Made by a program: the position numbers and the translations under genes. The notes under the pieces are model-generated. The model was not told where the DNA came from. It saw only the letters and a list, made by a program, of their open reading frames with translations, and did no database searches. A stretch of 64,000 bases of DNA. Origin: Ehretia macrophylla (lineage: Eukaryota > Streptophyta > Magnoliopsida > Boraginales > Ehretiaceae). This document shows, piece after piece, positions 32,770 through 44,594 of this stretch (within the stretch, counting starts at the first letter, position 1; the number at the start of each line of letters is the position of its first letter). The DNA lies in the NCBI GenBank assembly GCA_037974665.1, contig CM075767.1, forward strand, positions 31,521,498 through 31,585,497. Direction: 5' to 3'.

Positions 32770-32888
32770 GGGTGCGATCATACCAGCACTAATGCACCGG
32801 ATCCCATCAGAACTCCGAAGTTAAGCGTGCTTGGGCGAGACTAGTACAAGGATGGGTGACCCCCTGGGAAGTCTCGTGTTGCACCCCC
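32770..32888 (+). rRNA. 5S rRNA: 5S rRNA gene, copy 34 (one-base deletion)
   Basis: 119 nt: one C of positions 104/105 is missing (AAGTCTCGTG). Other variants G72C, T79A. The deletion lies between the C box and the 3' strand of the terminal stem, so the RNA fold could shift. Confidence 0.95.
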
Positions 32889-33445
32889 CTTTTCAATTTT
32901 TTTTGCTCCGGTTACGGTTGCCAAGATACTTTATCCACCACATTTCTATTATTGAATCCCACGGCACCTTCGGCAAGACAACTTCGCTTCACGTGGAGGC
33001 TGGGCCCGCAAACCGAGGGCGTAGGGCTTGTGACCATCTCTCCGTCGCTCCGGTGCCCATAACTTTTGATTCGTAAGGAGTTACGCGGTGCACAGCATAC
33101 CGTTGGAAAGCTCGCCGAGAGCTCTACGACGGGGGCAGCTTGCTTGCTCGCTGTGCCCTTTTTCGAGCCCAAAATAGAACATTTTCATCAGTTTCGGGCC
33201 ACTTTTCTAGTTTAGCTCTATTTTTCCGTCCCGGATCGTACGTCGTGAGCGGTTAAAAGGACGACAACCTTACTCGCAGGACATTAGAGGACCCTACAAT
33301 GCGTCGATATCTCGTCTTGCGAGGATTCTGGGTTGTTGAAGTGAATGGGTTGTCGTTAAGCCCATTAGGCCTTCTGAATGGGCCATCTCTCTAGGCTGGG
33401 ACTGTGAACCGTTAACACATAAAGGAATTGTGCGATCAACTTGAT

Positions 33446-33565
33446 AGGTGCGATCATACCAGCACTAATGCACCGGATCCCATCAAAACTCCGAAGTTAA
33501 GCGTGCTTGGGCGAGAGTAGTACTAGGATGGGTGACCCCCTGCGAAGTCCTCGTGTTGCACCCCC
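33446..33565 (+). rRNA. 5S rRNA: 5S rRNA gene, copy 35
   Basis: Full length. Variants G1A, G41A, G98C. The upstream flank is of the GTGCGATCAAC type. Class III spacer. Confidence 0.95.
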
Positions 33566-34122
33566 CTTTTCAAATTTTTTTCCTCCGGTTAGGGTTGCCA
33601 AGATACTTTATCCACCACATTTCTATTATCGAATCCCACGGCACCTTGGGCAAGACAACTTCGCTTCACGTGGAGGCTGGGCCAGCAAACTGAGGGCGTA
33701 GGGATTGTGACCAGGTCTCCTTCGCTCCGGTGCCCATAACTTTTGATCCGTAAGGAGTTACGCGGCGCACAGCATACCGTTGGAAAGCTCTCTGAGAGCT
33801 CTACGATAGGGCAGCCAGCTTGCTTGCTATGCCCTTTTTTGGAGCCCAAAATCGAATGTTTTCATCAGTTTCGGGCCACTTTTCTTTTTTTGTTCTGTTT
33901 TTCCGTCCCGGATCGTACGTCGTGAGCTGTTAAAAGGACGAAAACCTTACTCATGGGACATTAGAGGGCCTCACAACGCGTCGATATCTCGTCTTGTGAG
34001 GATGCTGCATTATTGAATCGGATGGGTTGTCGTTAAGCCCATTGCACCTTTTGAATGGGCCATCTCTCTAGGCTGGGACTGTGAACCATTAACACATAAA
34101 GGAATTGTGCCCTCAACATGAC

Positions 34123-34242
34123 GGGTGTGATCATACCAGCACTAATGCACCGGATCCCATCAGAACTCTGAAGTTAAGCGTGCTTGGGCGAGAGTAGTAC
34201 TAGGATGGGTGACCCCCTGGGAAGTCCTCGTGTTGCACCCTC
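34123..34242 (+). rRNA. 5S rRNA: 5S rRNA gene, copy 36
   Basis: Full length, close to consensus. Variants C6T, C47T. Confidence 0.97.
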
Positions 34243-34799
34243 CTTTTCAATTTTTTTTCCTCCGGTTAGGGTTGCTAAGATACTTTATCCACCACATTTC
34301 TATTATCGAATCCCACGGTACCTTGGGTAAGACTACTTCGCTTCACGTGGAGGCTGGGCCCGCAAACCGAGGGCGTAGGGCTTGTGACCAGCTCTCCGTC
34401 GCTCCGGTGCCCATAACTTTTGATCCGCAAGGAGTTACGCGGTGCACAGCATACTGTTGGATAGCTCTCCGAGAGCTCTACAACGGAGGCAGCTAGCTTG
34501 CTCGCTGTGCCCTTTTTGGAGTCCAAAATTGAACGTTTTCATCAGTTTCAGGCCACTTTTCAAATTTAGCTATGTTTTTCCATCCCGGATAGTATGTCGC
34601 GAGCTGTTAAAAGGACGACAACCTTACTCGTAGGACATTAGAGGACCCTACAATGCGTTGATATCTTGTCTTGCGAGGATGCTGGGTTGTTGAAGCGGAT
34701 GGGTTGTCGTTAAGCCCATTGGGCCTTCTGAATGGGCTATCTCTCTAGGCTGGAACTGTGAACCGTTAACACATAAAGGAATTGTGCCCTCAACATGAT

Positions 34800-34919
34800 G
34801 GGTGCGATCATACCAGCACTAATGCACCGGATCCCATCAGAACTCCGAAGTTAAGCGTGCTTGGGCGAGAGTAGTACTAGGATGGGTGACACCCTGGGAA
34901 GTCCTCGTGATGCACCCCC
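34800..34919 (+). rRNA. 5S rRNA: 5S rRNA gene, copy 37
   Basis: Full length. Variants C92A, T111A. Class I spacer. Confidence 0.97.
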
Positions 34920-35475
34920 CTTTTCAATTTTTTTCCCCTGGTTAGGGTTGCCAAGATACTTTATCCACCACATTTCTATTATCGAATCCCACGGCACCTT
35001 GGGCAAGACAACTTCGCTTCACGTGGAGGCTGGGCCGGCAAACCGAGGGCGTAGGGCTTCTGACCAGGTCTCCGTAACTCCGGTGCCCATAACTTTTTAT
35101 ATGTAAGGATTTACACGGCCCACAGCATACCGTTGGAAAGAACTTCGAGAGCTCTACGACGGGGGCAGCTAGCTTGCTCGCTGTGCCCTTTTTGGAGTCC
35201 AAAATCAAATGTTTTTATCTGTTTCGGGACACTTTTCTAATTTAGCACTATTTTACCATTATGGATCGTAAGTCGTGAGCTATTAAAAGGACGACAAACT
35301 TACTGGCCGGACATTAGAGGGCCTTACAACGCGTCGATATCACGTCTTGCGAGGATGCTGCGTTGTTGAAGCGGATGAGTTGTTGTTAATCCCATTGGGC
35401 CTTCTAAAAGGGCCATCTCTCAAGGCTGGGACTGTGAACCGTTAACACATAAAGGAATTGTGCCCTCAACAAGAT

Positions 35476-35595
35476 GGGTGCGATCATAGCAGCACTAATG
35501 CACCGGATCCCATCAGAACTCTGAAGTTAAGCGTGCTTAGGCGAGAGTAGTACTAGGATGGGTGACCCCCTGGGAAGTCCTCGTGTTGCACCCCC
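35476..35595 (+). rRNA. 5S rRNA: 5S rRNA gene, copy 38
   Basis: Full length. Variants C14G, C47T, G64A. Confidence 0.96.
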
Positions 35596-36152
35596 CTTTT
35601 CAATTTTTTTTCCTCCAGTTAGGGTTGCCAAGATACTTTATCCACCACATTTCTATTATGGAATCCCACGGCACCTTGGGCAAGACAACTTCGCTTCACG
35701 TGGAGGGTGGGCCCACAAACCGAGGGCGTCGGGCTTGTGACTAGCTCTCCGTCGCTCTGATGCCCATAAAATTTGATCCGTAAGGAGTTACGTGGCGCAC
35801 AGCAAACCGTTGGAAAGCTCTCCGAGAGATCTACGATGGGGGTAGCTAGCTTGCTCGCTTTGCCCTTTTCGGAACCCAAAATCGAACATTTTCATCAGTT
35901 TCGGGCCACTTTTCTAATTTAGCTCTGTTTTTCTGTACCGGATCATACGTCGTGAGCGGTTAAAAGGATGACAACCTTACTCGCAGGACAATAGAGGACC
36001 CTACAACGCGTTGATATCTCTTCTTGCGAGGATGCTGGGTTGTTGGTGAGGATGGGTTGTCGTTAAGCCCATTGGGCCTTCTGAATGGGTTATCTCTCTA
36101 GGCTGGGACTGTGAACCGTTAACACATAAAGGAATTGTGCGATCAACATGAC

Positions 36153-36272
36153 GGGTGCGATCATACCAGCACTAATGCACCGGATCCCTTTAGAACTCTG
36201 AAGTTAAGCGTGCTTAGGCGAGAGTAGTACTAGGATGGGTGACCCCCTGGGAAGTCCTCGTGTTGCACCCCC
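36153..36272 (+). rRNA. 5S rRNA: 5S rRNA gene, copy 39
   Basis: Full length. Variants A37T, C39T, C47T, G64A. Spacer nearly identical to that of copy 38 (including TTGTTGGTGAGGATGGGTTG). Confidence 0.96.
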
Positions 36273-36829
36273 CTTTTCAATTTTTTTTCCTCCGGTTAGG
36301 GTTGCCAAGATACTTTATCCACCACATTTCGATTATCGAATCCCGCGGCAACTTGGGCAAGACAACTTCGCTTCACGTGGAGGCTGGGCCCACAAACCGA
36401 GGGCGTCGGGCTTGTGACTAGCTCTCCGTCGCTCTGATGCCCATAAAATTTGATCCGTAAGGAGTTACGCGGCGCACAGCAAACCGTTGGAAAGGTCTCC
36501 GAGAGATCTACGATGGGGGCAGCTAGCTTGCTCGCTTTGCCCTTTTCGGAGCCCAAAATCGAACATTTTCATCAGTTTCGGGCCACTTTTCTAATTTAGC
36601 TCTGTTTTTCCGTACCGGATCATACGTCATGAGCGGTTAAAAGGATGACAACCTTACTCGCAGGACATTAGAGGACCCTACAACGCGTCGATATCTCTTC
36701 TTGCGAGGATGCTGGGTTGTTGGTGAGGATGGGTTGTCGTTAAGCCCATTGGGCCTTCTGAATGGGTCATCTCTCTAGGCTGGGACTGTGAACCGTTAAC
36801 ACATAAAGGAATTGTGCGATCAACATGAC

Positions 36830-36949
36830 GGGTGCGATCATACCAGCACTAATGAACCGGATCCCTTTAGAACTCCGAAGTTAAGCGTGCTTAGGCGAGA
36901 GTAGTACTAGGATGGGTGACCCCCTGGGAAGTCCTCGTGTTGCACCCCC
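36830..36949 (+). rRNA. 5S rRNA: 5S rRNA gene, copy 40
   Basis: Full length. Variants C26A, A37T, C39T, G64A; shares its 5' half with copy 39 but is followed by a class III spacer. Confidence 0.96.
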
Positions 36950-37478
36950 CTTTTCAATTTTTTTTCCTCCGGTTAGGGTTGCCAAGATACTTTATCTACC
37001 ACATTTCGATTATCGAATCCCGCGGCAACTTGGGCAAGACAACTTCGATTCATGTGGAGGCTGGGCCAGCAAACCGAGGGCGTAGGGCTTGTGACCAGGT
37101 CTCCTTCGCTCCGGTGCCCATAACTTTTGATCCGTAAGGAGTTACGCGGCGCACAGCATACTGTTCGAAAGCGCTCCGAGAACTCTACGACGAGGCAGCC
37201 AGCTTGCTCGCTATGCCATTTTTTGGACCCCAAAATCGAACGTTTTCATTAGTTTCGGGCCACTTTTCTTTTTTGCTCTGTTTTTTCGTCCCGGATCGTA
37301 CGTCGTGAGCTGTTAAAAGGACGAGAACCTTAGTCACGGGACATTAGAGGGCCATACAACGCGTTGATATCTCGTCTTGCGAGGATGCTGGGTTATTGAA
37401 GCGGATGGGTTGTCGTTAAGCCTATTGCGCCTTCTGAATGGGCCATCTCTCTAGGCTGGGACTATGAACCTTTAACAA

Positions 37479-37588
37479 ATACCAGCACTAATGCCCCGGA
37501 TCCCATCAGAACTCAGAAGTTAAGCGTGCTTGGGCAAGAATAGTACTAGGATGGGTGACCCCCTAGGAAGTCCTCGTGTTGCACCCCC
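37479..37588 (+). pseudogene. 5S rRNA gene, copy 41, 5'-truncated
   Basis: Begins at transcript position 11 (ATACCAGCAC); about 38 bp holding the -28 and -14 elements, the start site and the first ten transcribed bases are missing. The junction AACAAATACCAGC has ATA on both sides of the deleted segment, which suggests microhomology-mediated deletion. Further variants: A27C, C47A, G68A, G72A, G97A. The internal boxes remain, but a normal 5S RNA cannot start or form its terminal stem. Confidence 0.93.
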
Positions 37589-38146
37589 CTTTTCAATTTT
37601 TTTTTCCTCCGGTTATGGTTGCCAAGATACTTTATCCACCACATTTCTATTATCGAATCCCACGGCACCTTGGGCAAGGCAACTTCACTTCACGTGGAGG
37701 CTGGGCCCGCAAACCGATGGCGTAGGGCCTGTGACTAGGTCTCCGTCGCTCCGGTGCCTATAACTTTTTATCTGTAAGGAGTTACGTGGCGCACAGTATA
37801 CCGTTGGAATGCTCTTCGAGAGCTTTACGACGGGGGCAGCTAGCTTGCTCGCTTTGCCCTTTTTAGAGCCCAAAATCTAACATTTTTATCTATTTCAGGC
37901 CACTTTTCTAATTTAGCTATGTTTTTCTGTTCTGGATCGTACGACGTGAGCTGTTAAAAGGACGACAAACTTACTCGCGGGACATTAGAGGGCCCTACAA
38001 CGCGTCAATATTACATCTTGCGAGGATGCTACGTTGTTGAAGCGGATGGGTTGTTGATAGGCCCATTGGGCCTTCTGAATGGGCCATCTCTCTAGGCTGT
38101 GACTGTGAACCGTTAATACATAAATGAATTGTGCCCTCAACATGAT

Positions 38147-38266
38147 GGGTGCGATCATACCAGCAGTAATGCACCGGATCCCATCAGAACTCCGAAGTTA
38201 AGTGTGCTTGGGCGAGAGTAGTACTAGGATGGGTGACCCCCCGGGAAGTCCTCGTGTTGCACCCCC
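38147..38266 (+). rRNA. 5S rRNA: 5S rRNA gene, copy 42
   Basis: Full length. Variants C20G, C57T, T96C, all shared with the next copy. Confidence 0.96.
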
Positions 38267-38823
38267 CTTTTCAATTTTTTTTCCTCCGGTTAGGGTTGCC
38301 AAGATACTTTATCCACCACATTTCTATTATCGAATCCCACGACACCTTGGGCAATACAACTTCGCCTCACGTGGAGGCTGGGCCCGCAAACCCATTGCGT
38401 AGGGCTTGTGACCAGCTCTCCGTCGCTCCGGTGCCCATAACTTTTTATCCGTAAGGAGTTACGCGGCGCACAGAATACTGTTGGAAAGCTCTCTGAGAGC
38501 TCTACGACGAGGGTAACTAGATTGCTCGCTGTGCCCTTTTTGGAGCCCAAAATCGAACGTTTTCATCAGTTTCGGGCTACTTTTCTAATTTTGCTCTATT
38601 TTTCCGTCCCGGATCGTACATCGTGAGCTGTTAAAAGGACAAGAACCTTACTTGCAGGACATTAGAGGACCCTACAATGCGTCGATATCTCGTCTTCCGA
38701 GGATACTAGGTTGTTAAAGCGGATGGGTTCTCGTTAAGCCCATTAGGCCTTCTGAATGGGCTATCTCTCTAGGCTGGAACTGTGAACCGTTAACACATAA
38801 AGGAATTGTGCCCTCAACATGAT

Positions 38824-38943
38824 GGTTGCGATCATACCAGCAGTAATGCACCGGATCCCATCAGAACTCCGAAGTTAAGTGTGCTTGGGCGAGAGTAGTA
38901 CTAGGATGGGTGACCCCCCGGGAAGTCCTCGTGTTGTACCCCC
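38824..38943 (+). rRNA. 5S rRNA: 5S rRNA gene, copy 43
   Basis: Full length. Variants G3T, C20G, C57T, T96C, C114T. Confidence 0.95.
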
Positions 38944-39501
38944 CTTTTCAATTTTTTTTCCTCCGGTTAGGGTTGCCAAGATACTTTATCCACTACATTT
39001 CTATTATCGAATCCCACAGCACCTTGGGCAAGACAACTTCGCTACACGTGCAGGCTGGGCCAGAAAACCGAGGGCGTAGGGCTTGTGACCAGGTCTCCTT
39101 CGCTCCGGTGCCCATAACCTTTGATCCGTAAGGAGTTACGCGGTTCACAGCATACCGTTGGAAGGCTCTCCGAGAGCTCTACGATGGGTGCAGCCAGCTT
39201 GCTCGCTATGCCCTTTTTTGGAGCCCAAAATCGAACGTTTTCATCAGTTTCTGGCCACTTTTCTGATTTAGCTCTGTTTTTCCGTCCAGGATCATACATC
39301 GTGAGCTATTAAAAGGACGAGAACCTTACTCGCAGGACATTAGAGGACCCTACAACGCATCGATATCTCGTCTTACGAGGATACTGGGTTGTTGAAGCGG
39401 ATGGGTTCTCGTTAAGCCCATTGGGCCTTCTGAATGGGCCATCTCTCTAGGCTGGAACTGTGAACCGTTAACAAATAAAGGAATTGTGCCCTCAACATGA
39501 C

Positions 39502-39621
39502 GGGTGCGATCATACCAGCACTAATCCACCGGATCCCATCAGAACTCCGAAGTTAAGCGTGCTTGGGCGAGAGTAGTTCTAGGATGGGTGACCCCCTGGG
39601 AAGTCCTCATGTTGCACCCCC
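39502..39621 (+). rRNA. 5S rRNA: 5S rRNA gene, copy 44
   Basis: Full length. Variants G25C, A77T, G108A. The upstream element reads AACAAATAAAGG. Confidence 0.96.
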
Positions 39622-40178
39622 CTTTTCAATTTTTTTTGCTACGGTTAGGGTTGCTGAGATACTTTATCCACCACATTTCTATTATCGAATCCCACGGCAC
39701 CTTGGGCAAGACAACTTCGCTTCACGTGGAGGCTGGGCCAGCAAACCGAGGTCGTAGGGCTTGTGACCAGGTCTCCTTCGCTCTGGTGCCCATAACTTTT
39801 GATCCGTTAGGAGTTACGCGGCGCACAGCATACCGTTGGAAAGCTCTCCGAGAGCTCTACGACAGGGTCAGCTAGTGTGCTTACTGTGCCCTTTTTGGAG
39901 ACCAAAATCGAACGTTTTCATCAGTTTCGGGCCACTTTTCTAATTTATCTCTGTTTTTCCGTCCCGGATCGTACGTCGTGGGTTGTTAAAAGGACGAGAA
40001 CCTTACTCGCAGGACATTAGAGGACCCTCCAACGCATTGATATCTCATTTTGCGAGGATAATGGGTTGTTGAAGCGGATGGGTTCTCATTAAGGCCATTA
40101 AGCCTTCTGAATGGGCTCTCTATCTATGCTGGAACTGTGAACCGTTAACACATAAAGGAATTGTGCCCTCAACATGAC

Positions 40179-40298
40179 GGGTACGATCATACCAGCATTA
40201 ATGCACCGGATCCCATCAGAACTCCGAAGTTAAGCGTGCTTGGGCGAGAGTAGTACTAGGATGGGTGACCCCCTGCGAAGTCCTTGTGTTGCACCCCC
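40179..40298 (+). rRNA. 5S rRNA: 5S rRNA gene, copy 45
   Basis: Full length. Variants G5A, C20T, G98C, C107T. Confidence 0.96.
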
Positions 40299-40855
40299 GT
40301 TTTCAATTTTTTTTCCTCCGGTTAGGGTTGCCAAGATACTTTATCCGCCACATTTCGATTATCGAATCCCACGGCACCTTGGGAAGACAACTTCGCTTCA
40401 CGTGCAGGCTGGGCCAGCAAACCGAGGGCATAGGTCTTGTGACCAGGTCTCCTTCGCTCCGGTGCCCATAACTTTTGATCCATAAGGAGTTACGCGGCGC
40501 ACAGCATACCATTGGAAAGCACTCTGAGAGCTCTACGACGGGGGCAGCCAGCTTGCTTGCAATGCCCATTTTTGGAGCCCAAAATCAAACATTTTCATTA
40601 GTTTTGGGCCACTTTTCTTTTTTAGCTCTGTTTTTCCATCCTGGATCATACGTCGTGAGCTGTTAAAAAGACGACAACATTACTCGTGGGCCATTAGAGG
40701 GCCCTACAATGCGTCGATATCACGTCTTGCGAGGATGCTGCGTTGTTAAAGCAGATGGGTTGTTGTAATGCCTATTGGGCTTTCTGAATGGGCCATCTCT
40801 CTAGGCTGGGACTGTGAACCGTTAACACATAACGGAATTGTGCCCTCAACATGAC

Positions 40856-40975
40856 GGGTGCGATCATTCCTGCACTAATGCATTGGATCTCATCAGAACT
40901 CAGAAGTTAGGCGTGCTTGGGCGAGAGTAGTACTAGGATGGGTGAGCCCCTGGGAAGTCCTCGTGTTGCACCCCC
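40856..40975 (+). rRNA. 5S rRNA: 5S rRNA gene, copy 46 (diverged)
   Basis: Full length. Variants A13T, A16T, C28T, C29T, C35T, C47A, A55G (A box), C91G. The upstream element reads CATAACGGA. Confidence 0.93.
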
Positions 40976-41533
40976 TTTTTCAATTTTTTTTCCTCCGGTT
41001 AGGGTTGCCAAGATACTTTATCCACTACATTTTGATTATCGAATCCCACGGTCCCTAGGGCAAGACAACTTCGCTTCACGTGGAGGCTGGGCCAGCAAAC
41101 CGAGGGCGTAGGGCTTGTGACCAGGTCTCCGTCGCTTCGGTGCCCATAACTTTTGATCCGTAAGGAGTTACGCGGCACACAGCATACCGTTGGGAAGCTC
41201 TCCGAGAGCTCTACGACGAGGGCAGCCAGCTTGCTCGTTGTGCCCCTTTTTGGAGCCCAAAATCGAACGTTTTCATTAGTTTGGGGCCACTTTTCTTTTT
41301 TAGCTCTGTTTTTGGGTCCTAGATCGTATGTCGTGAGCTGTTAAAAGGACGACAACCTTACTCGCGGGACATTAGAGGGCCCTACAACGCGTCAATATCT
41401 CGTCTTGCGAGGATGCTGCATTGTTGAAGCGGATGGGTTGTCGTTAAGCCCATTGGGCCTTCTGAATGGGCCATCTCTCTAGGCTGCGATTGTGAACCGT
41501 TAACACATAAAGGAATTGTGCCCTCAACATGAC

Positions 41534-41653
41534 AGGTGCGATCATACCAGCACTAATGCACCGGATCCCATCAGAACTCCGAAGTTAAGCGTGCTTGGGC
41601 GAGAGTAGTACTAGGATGGGTGACCCCCTGAGAAGTACTCGTGTTGCACCCCC
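41534..41653 (+). rRNA. 5S rRNA: 5S rRNA gene, copy 47
   Basis: Full length. Variants G1A, G98A, C104A. Last complete + strand gene before the polarity switch. Confidence 0.96.
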
Positions 41654-42211
41654 ATTTTCAATTTTTTTTGCTCCGGTTAGGGTTGCCAAGATACTTTGTC
41701 CACCACATTTCTATTATCGAATCCCACGGCACCTTGGGCAAGACAACTTCGCTTCACGTGGAGGCTGGGCCAGCAAACCGAGGGCGTAGGGCTTGTGACC
41801 AGGTCTCCTTCGCTCCGGTGCCCATAACCTTTGATCCGTAAGGAGTTACATGACGCACAACATACCGTTGGAAAGCTCTCCGAGAGCTCTACGACAGGGG
41901 CATCCAATTTGCTCACTGTGCCCTTTTTTGGAGCCCAAAATCGAACGTTTTCATCAGTTTTGGGCCACTTTTCTAATTTAGCTCTGTTTTTCCATCCCGG
42001 ATCGTATGTTGTGAGCTGTTAAAAGTACGAGAACCTTACTCGCAGGACATTAGAGGACCCGACAAAGCGTCGATATCTCGTCTTGCGAGGATATTGGGTT
42101 GTTGAAGCGGATGGGTTCTCGCTAATCCCATTGGGCCTTCTGAATGGGCTATCTCTCTAAGCTGGAACTGTGAACCGTTAACACATAAAGGAATTGTTCC
42201 CTCAACATGTC

Positions 42212-42235
42212 AGGTGCGATCATACCAGCACTAAT
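42212..42235 (+). pseudogene. 5S rRNA gene, copy 48, first 24 bases only
   Basis: Upstream flank and AGGTGCGATCATACCAGCAC plus TAAT of a 5S gene (G1A), then element 3 starts at once. The rest of the gene is not found at the other side of the element, where array sequence of opposite polarity begins. Confidence 0.93.
42231..42235. repeat. Candidate target-site sequence CTAAT, unpaired
   Basis: By analogy with elements 1 and 2, the five bases before TGTGAGGCCC should have been duplicated on insertion. The partner is absent because the right end of element 3 is missing. Confidence 0.5.
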
Positions 42236-42249
42236 TGTGAGGCCCGACC

Positions 42250-42465
42250 CCAATTTGCGTGTGAAACCTAGCTTCGTATGCCCTAACCTAGATTTGCGTG
42301 CCATGACCTAGGTTTAAGAATTGTGTTCATTTTATGTGCCATGCATTGAATTACGTGCATCCATTTAGGGTTACGTGCATTTACTTGAAAAACTGCATTC
42401 GTCTCGTAGTTTGTGTCCTATCTCGTAGTGCGTGCCCTAGACCTAGGAAAGCGTGCCTTCGCGCT
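42250..42465 (+). repeat. Degenerate CGTGCC-type short repeats, element 3
   Basis: About 215 bp of GTATGCCCTAACCTAGATTT-like repeats, roughly half the length of the run in elements 1 and 2. Confidence 0.6.
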
Positions 42466-42904
42466 AATCAAGAAAGCATCTTTCGCGAAGCACTAGACTA
42501 TTAAACAATCCTACAAAGTCCACTATCAATATAATAATCATAAACCAATTCACTAGAAGACAAAAATTTACTAAAAACAAAACATTCCTTATTCTTTATC
42601 CATTATTCTTTTTGCACTTCAAGATACAATTAGAATAATGCTCAAGATGACACAAATTCAGCCATTTCAATAGCCTTGGCCGACCATACCATGGTTTTGC
42701 ACAAGGTTTGAGCAAATTATTTTATTCTATGCATGCTAAGACAAACTATGACACAAGGCATTAAAAAATTGCTCAAATTCCCCTCAATCTCCTCCCCATT
42801 CTCGGCCATAACACTTTTCCATGCTAAACATTTCAAAATTTGAAGCATCTTGAAGACAAAAGCTGAAATTGAAAGCCTCAAGGCCGAGCATGCTCCTCAA
42901 GTTG

Positions 42905-42985
42905 CAAGGCTTTTGTTTTATTTTCATTTCATTCATTTCTTCCTCTCACATTTCTCTCTCACTCTCATTTTCTTCTCTCATACTC
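42905..42985 (+). repeat. C/T-rich leader tract, element 3
   Basis: Pyrimidine-rich sequence with TCTCTCTCACTCTC at about 42952, matching the GA tract of element 1 in reverse complement. Confidence 0.6.
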
Positions 42986-43499
42986 GGCCTTCACTGAGCT
43001 CTCACCATTCTTGCTCATCTTCATCACACCTTAGTCGAACAAGGCAAGCAAATCATCCAAGCAACTCAAGCAAACAAGCTAGAGTTTGAAAATCACTCAT
43101 GCATGTGCATTGAAGCTTCATTTTCGGCCTAGGTGAGTTACTAAGCTTCCATTTCTTTTCTTTAAGTCCTAACTACATGCATGTACTAAGAGATTGATCA
43201 CTAAGCTAGGAAAAATAGAGAAAGGCTAGTGGGATTTCGGCTAGGCAAAGGAAAGGAGAAGATTTGAGCTTCAACAAGGGTTTTGCGCATCTTTTGGTTG
43301 ATTGCAAAGGTGAGGGTTAAAACCCTTTGAAAACTCTTTAAAAATTCACATGCATGCTCATAAATGTGTGTATTTGCTTCTGTGCTTGAGCTATATGGTC
43401 GTTCATAAGCTTAAACAACCATGCATGGCAAGATCTTGGCTTGAAAATGATGCTAGGTGAAGTCGAAATTGATGACAGCTCTCTGACTAGTCTGTTCGA

Positions 43500-43870
43500 G
43501 GTAAGTTTAGCTAAGCAAATGATGTTGAAAATGCTTGAAAATTGATAGGTGACTAGTTTGTACAGTTTTGAACATTTTTCCTAGAAATAGGCCGAAGCTA
43601 ATTTTGACTCTAAGGTCCTCAAAATGGCAAATCTTTAAAATGTGACAAAATCTGGAAACCCGGAAAAATGAAGCAGGTTTTGGCAGATGCACTGACCTTG
43701 TGGAACGAACCATATTTGACTTAGTAAATATTGTCCAAATTGCATGAAATTTGGTGTACTGCTACATTTTTCGGTTCTGGACAATTTTTTTCAGAAATGG
43801 ACCAAAGCTAAAACTGACCCTAAGGACCTCAAAAACGTCAAAAAGTATGCAAATCTGGACAGTTTTGTGC
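43500..43870 (+). repeat. Internal diverged duplication (about 207 bp) in element 3
   Basis: CTAAGGTCCTCAAAATGGCA at about 43611 and CTAAGGACCTCAAAAACGTC at about 43820 mark the two halves, as in elements 1 and 2. Confidence 0.6.
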
Positions 43871-44594
43871 TACCTCACTGTTTCGGCTATAACTAATGAT
43901 TCCGAACTCCAATTGATGCAAGGTTTGTTTCTGATTTTAGTTAACTTCTTAAGATTTAATTTGACATCTTATTCTATGAATTTCGAGATTTTTTGTTTAT
44001 CCTATTGATTGTGCGAAAACAGCCTATTGCAGTAAAGGTTTCATTTAGCTACGTACTTGGAAAATTGTTGTAACCTCTCTTGTGGTTCTAATTGTGTGGA
44101 AATGTGGTGTTGGGATGTTATGAGGACTGTTTTGAGTACTTGAGAATGCTTGAATTGAATGATGCATGACTTGAGAATGATTTTGAGTTGACTTAGGGTT
44201 TTAATCACACGATTAAACATGAAATGGAAACCCTAATGCCTAGGTAGTTTTGCTAAGTGTTGATATTTTGGTTATTGTGTGGAAATTATACGCTTAGTGG
44301 GCTGACTGTAAATGTTTTATAACTTCAAATGTGATTTTGACCATTGCATGTTGTCAAATAAGCTTTTCTTGCAACCGAACCCACGTAAATGATGTTGCAT
44401 GTTGAATATTCGTATCACTTGATTACGTGAACCTCGAAATGAGTTATATGGCTTGACTTGCATGTGTTACATGGCTGCCCGTTTAATGTTCATATGACTC
44501 CATATGCTTTTCAAGTGAAATTACTTGTCTTATCGTGCCTTGTGTGGATAAAGTATCTTGGCAACCCTAACCGGAGGAAAAAAAAATTGAAAAG

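Larger units (their letters stand above)
32403..42235 (+). repeat. 5S rDNA tandem array, block 3
   Basis: Rest of the interrupted unit, then 15 + strand gene copies (32770 to 42212). Spacing is 676-678 bp except for the unit ahead of the copy at 37479, which is about 38 bp short. The block ends inside a 5S gene at position 24 of the transcript, where element 3 begins. Neighbouring units are often near copies of each other (36153/36830 and 38147/38824). Confidence 0.97.
42236..44543 (+). mobile_element. Element 3: right-truncated member of the same family at the array polarity switch
   Basis: 2308 bp starting TGTGAGGCCCGACCCC like element 2 and colinear with it through the C/T-rich leader, the AGGTGAG sites, the 207-bp duplication and the GGGCTG segment. 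It stops after TATCGTGCCTTGT, the point matching 31032 in element 2. About 1.3-1.4 kb of its right end, the terminal TGACA and the second target copy are missing. It has fewer short CGTGCC repeats at its left end than elements 1 and 2. The next base (44544) is 5S spacer in inverted orientation. Confidence 0.85.

Noticed and set aside
32403..42235. Array polarity change elsewhere, for example near elements 1 and 2
   Set aside because: Gene orientation and unit register are the same on both sides of elements 1 and 2; only the junction at 44543/44544 changes polarity.
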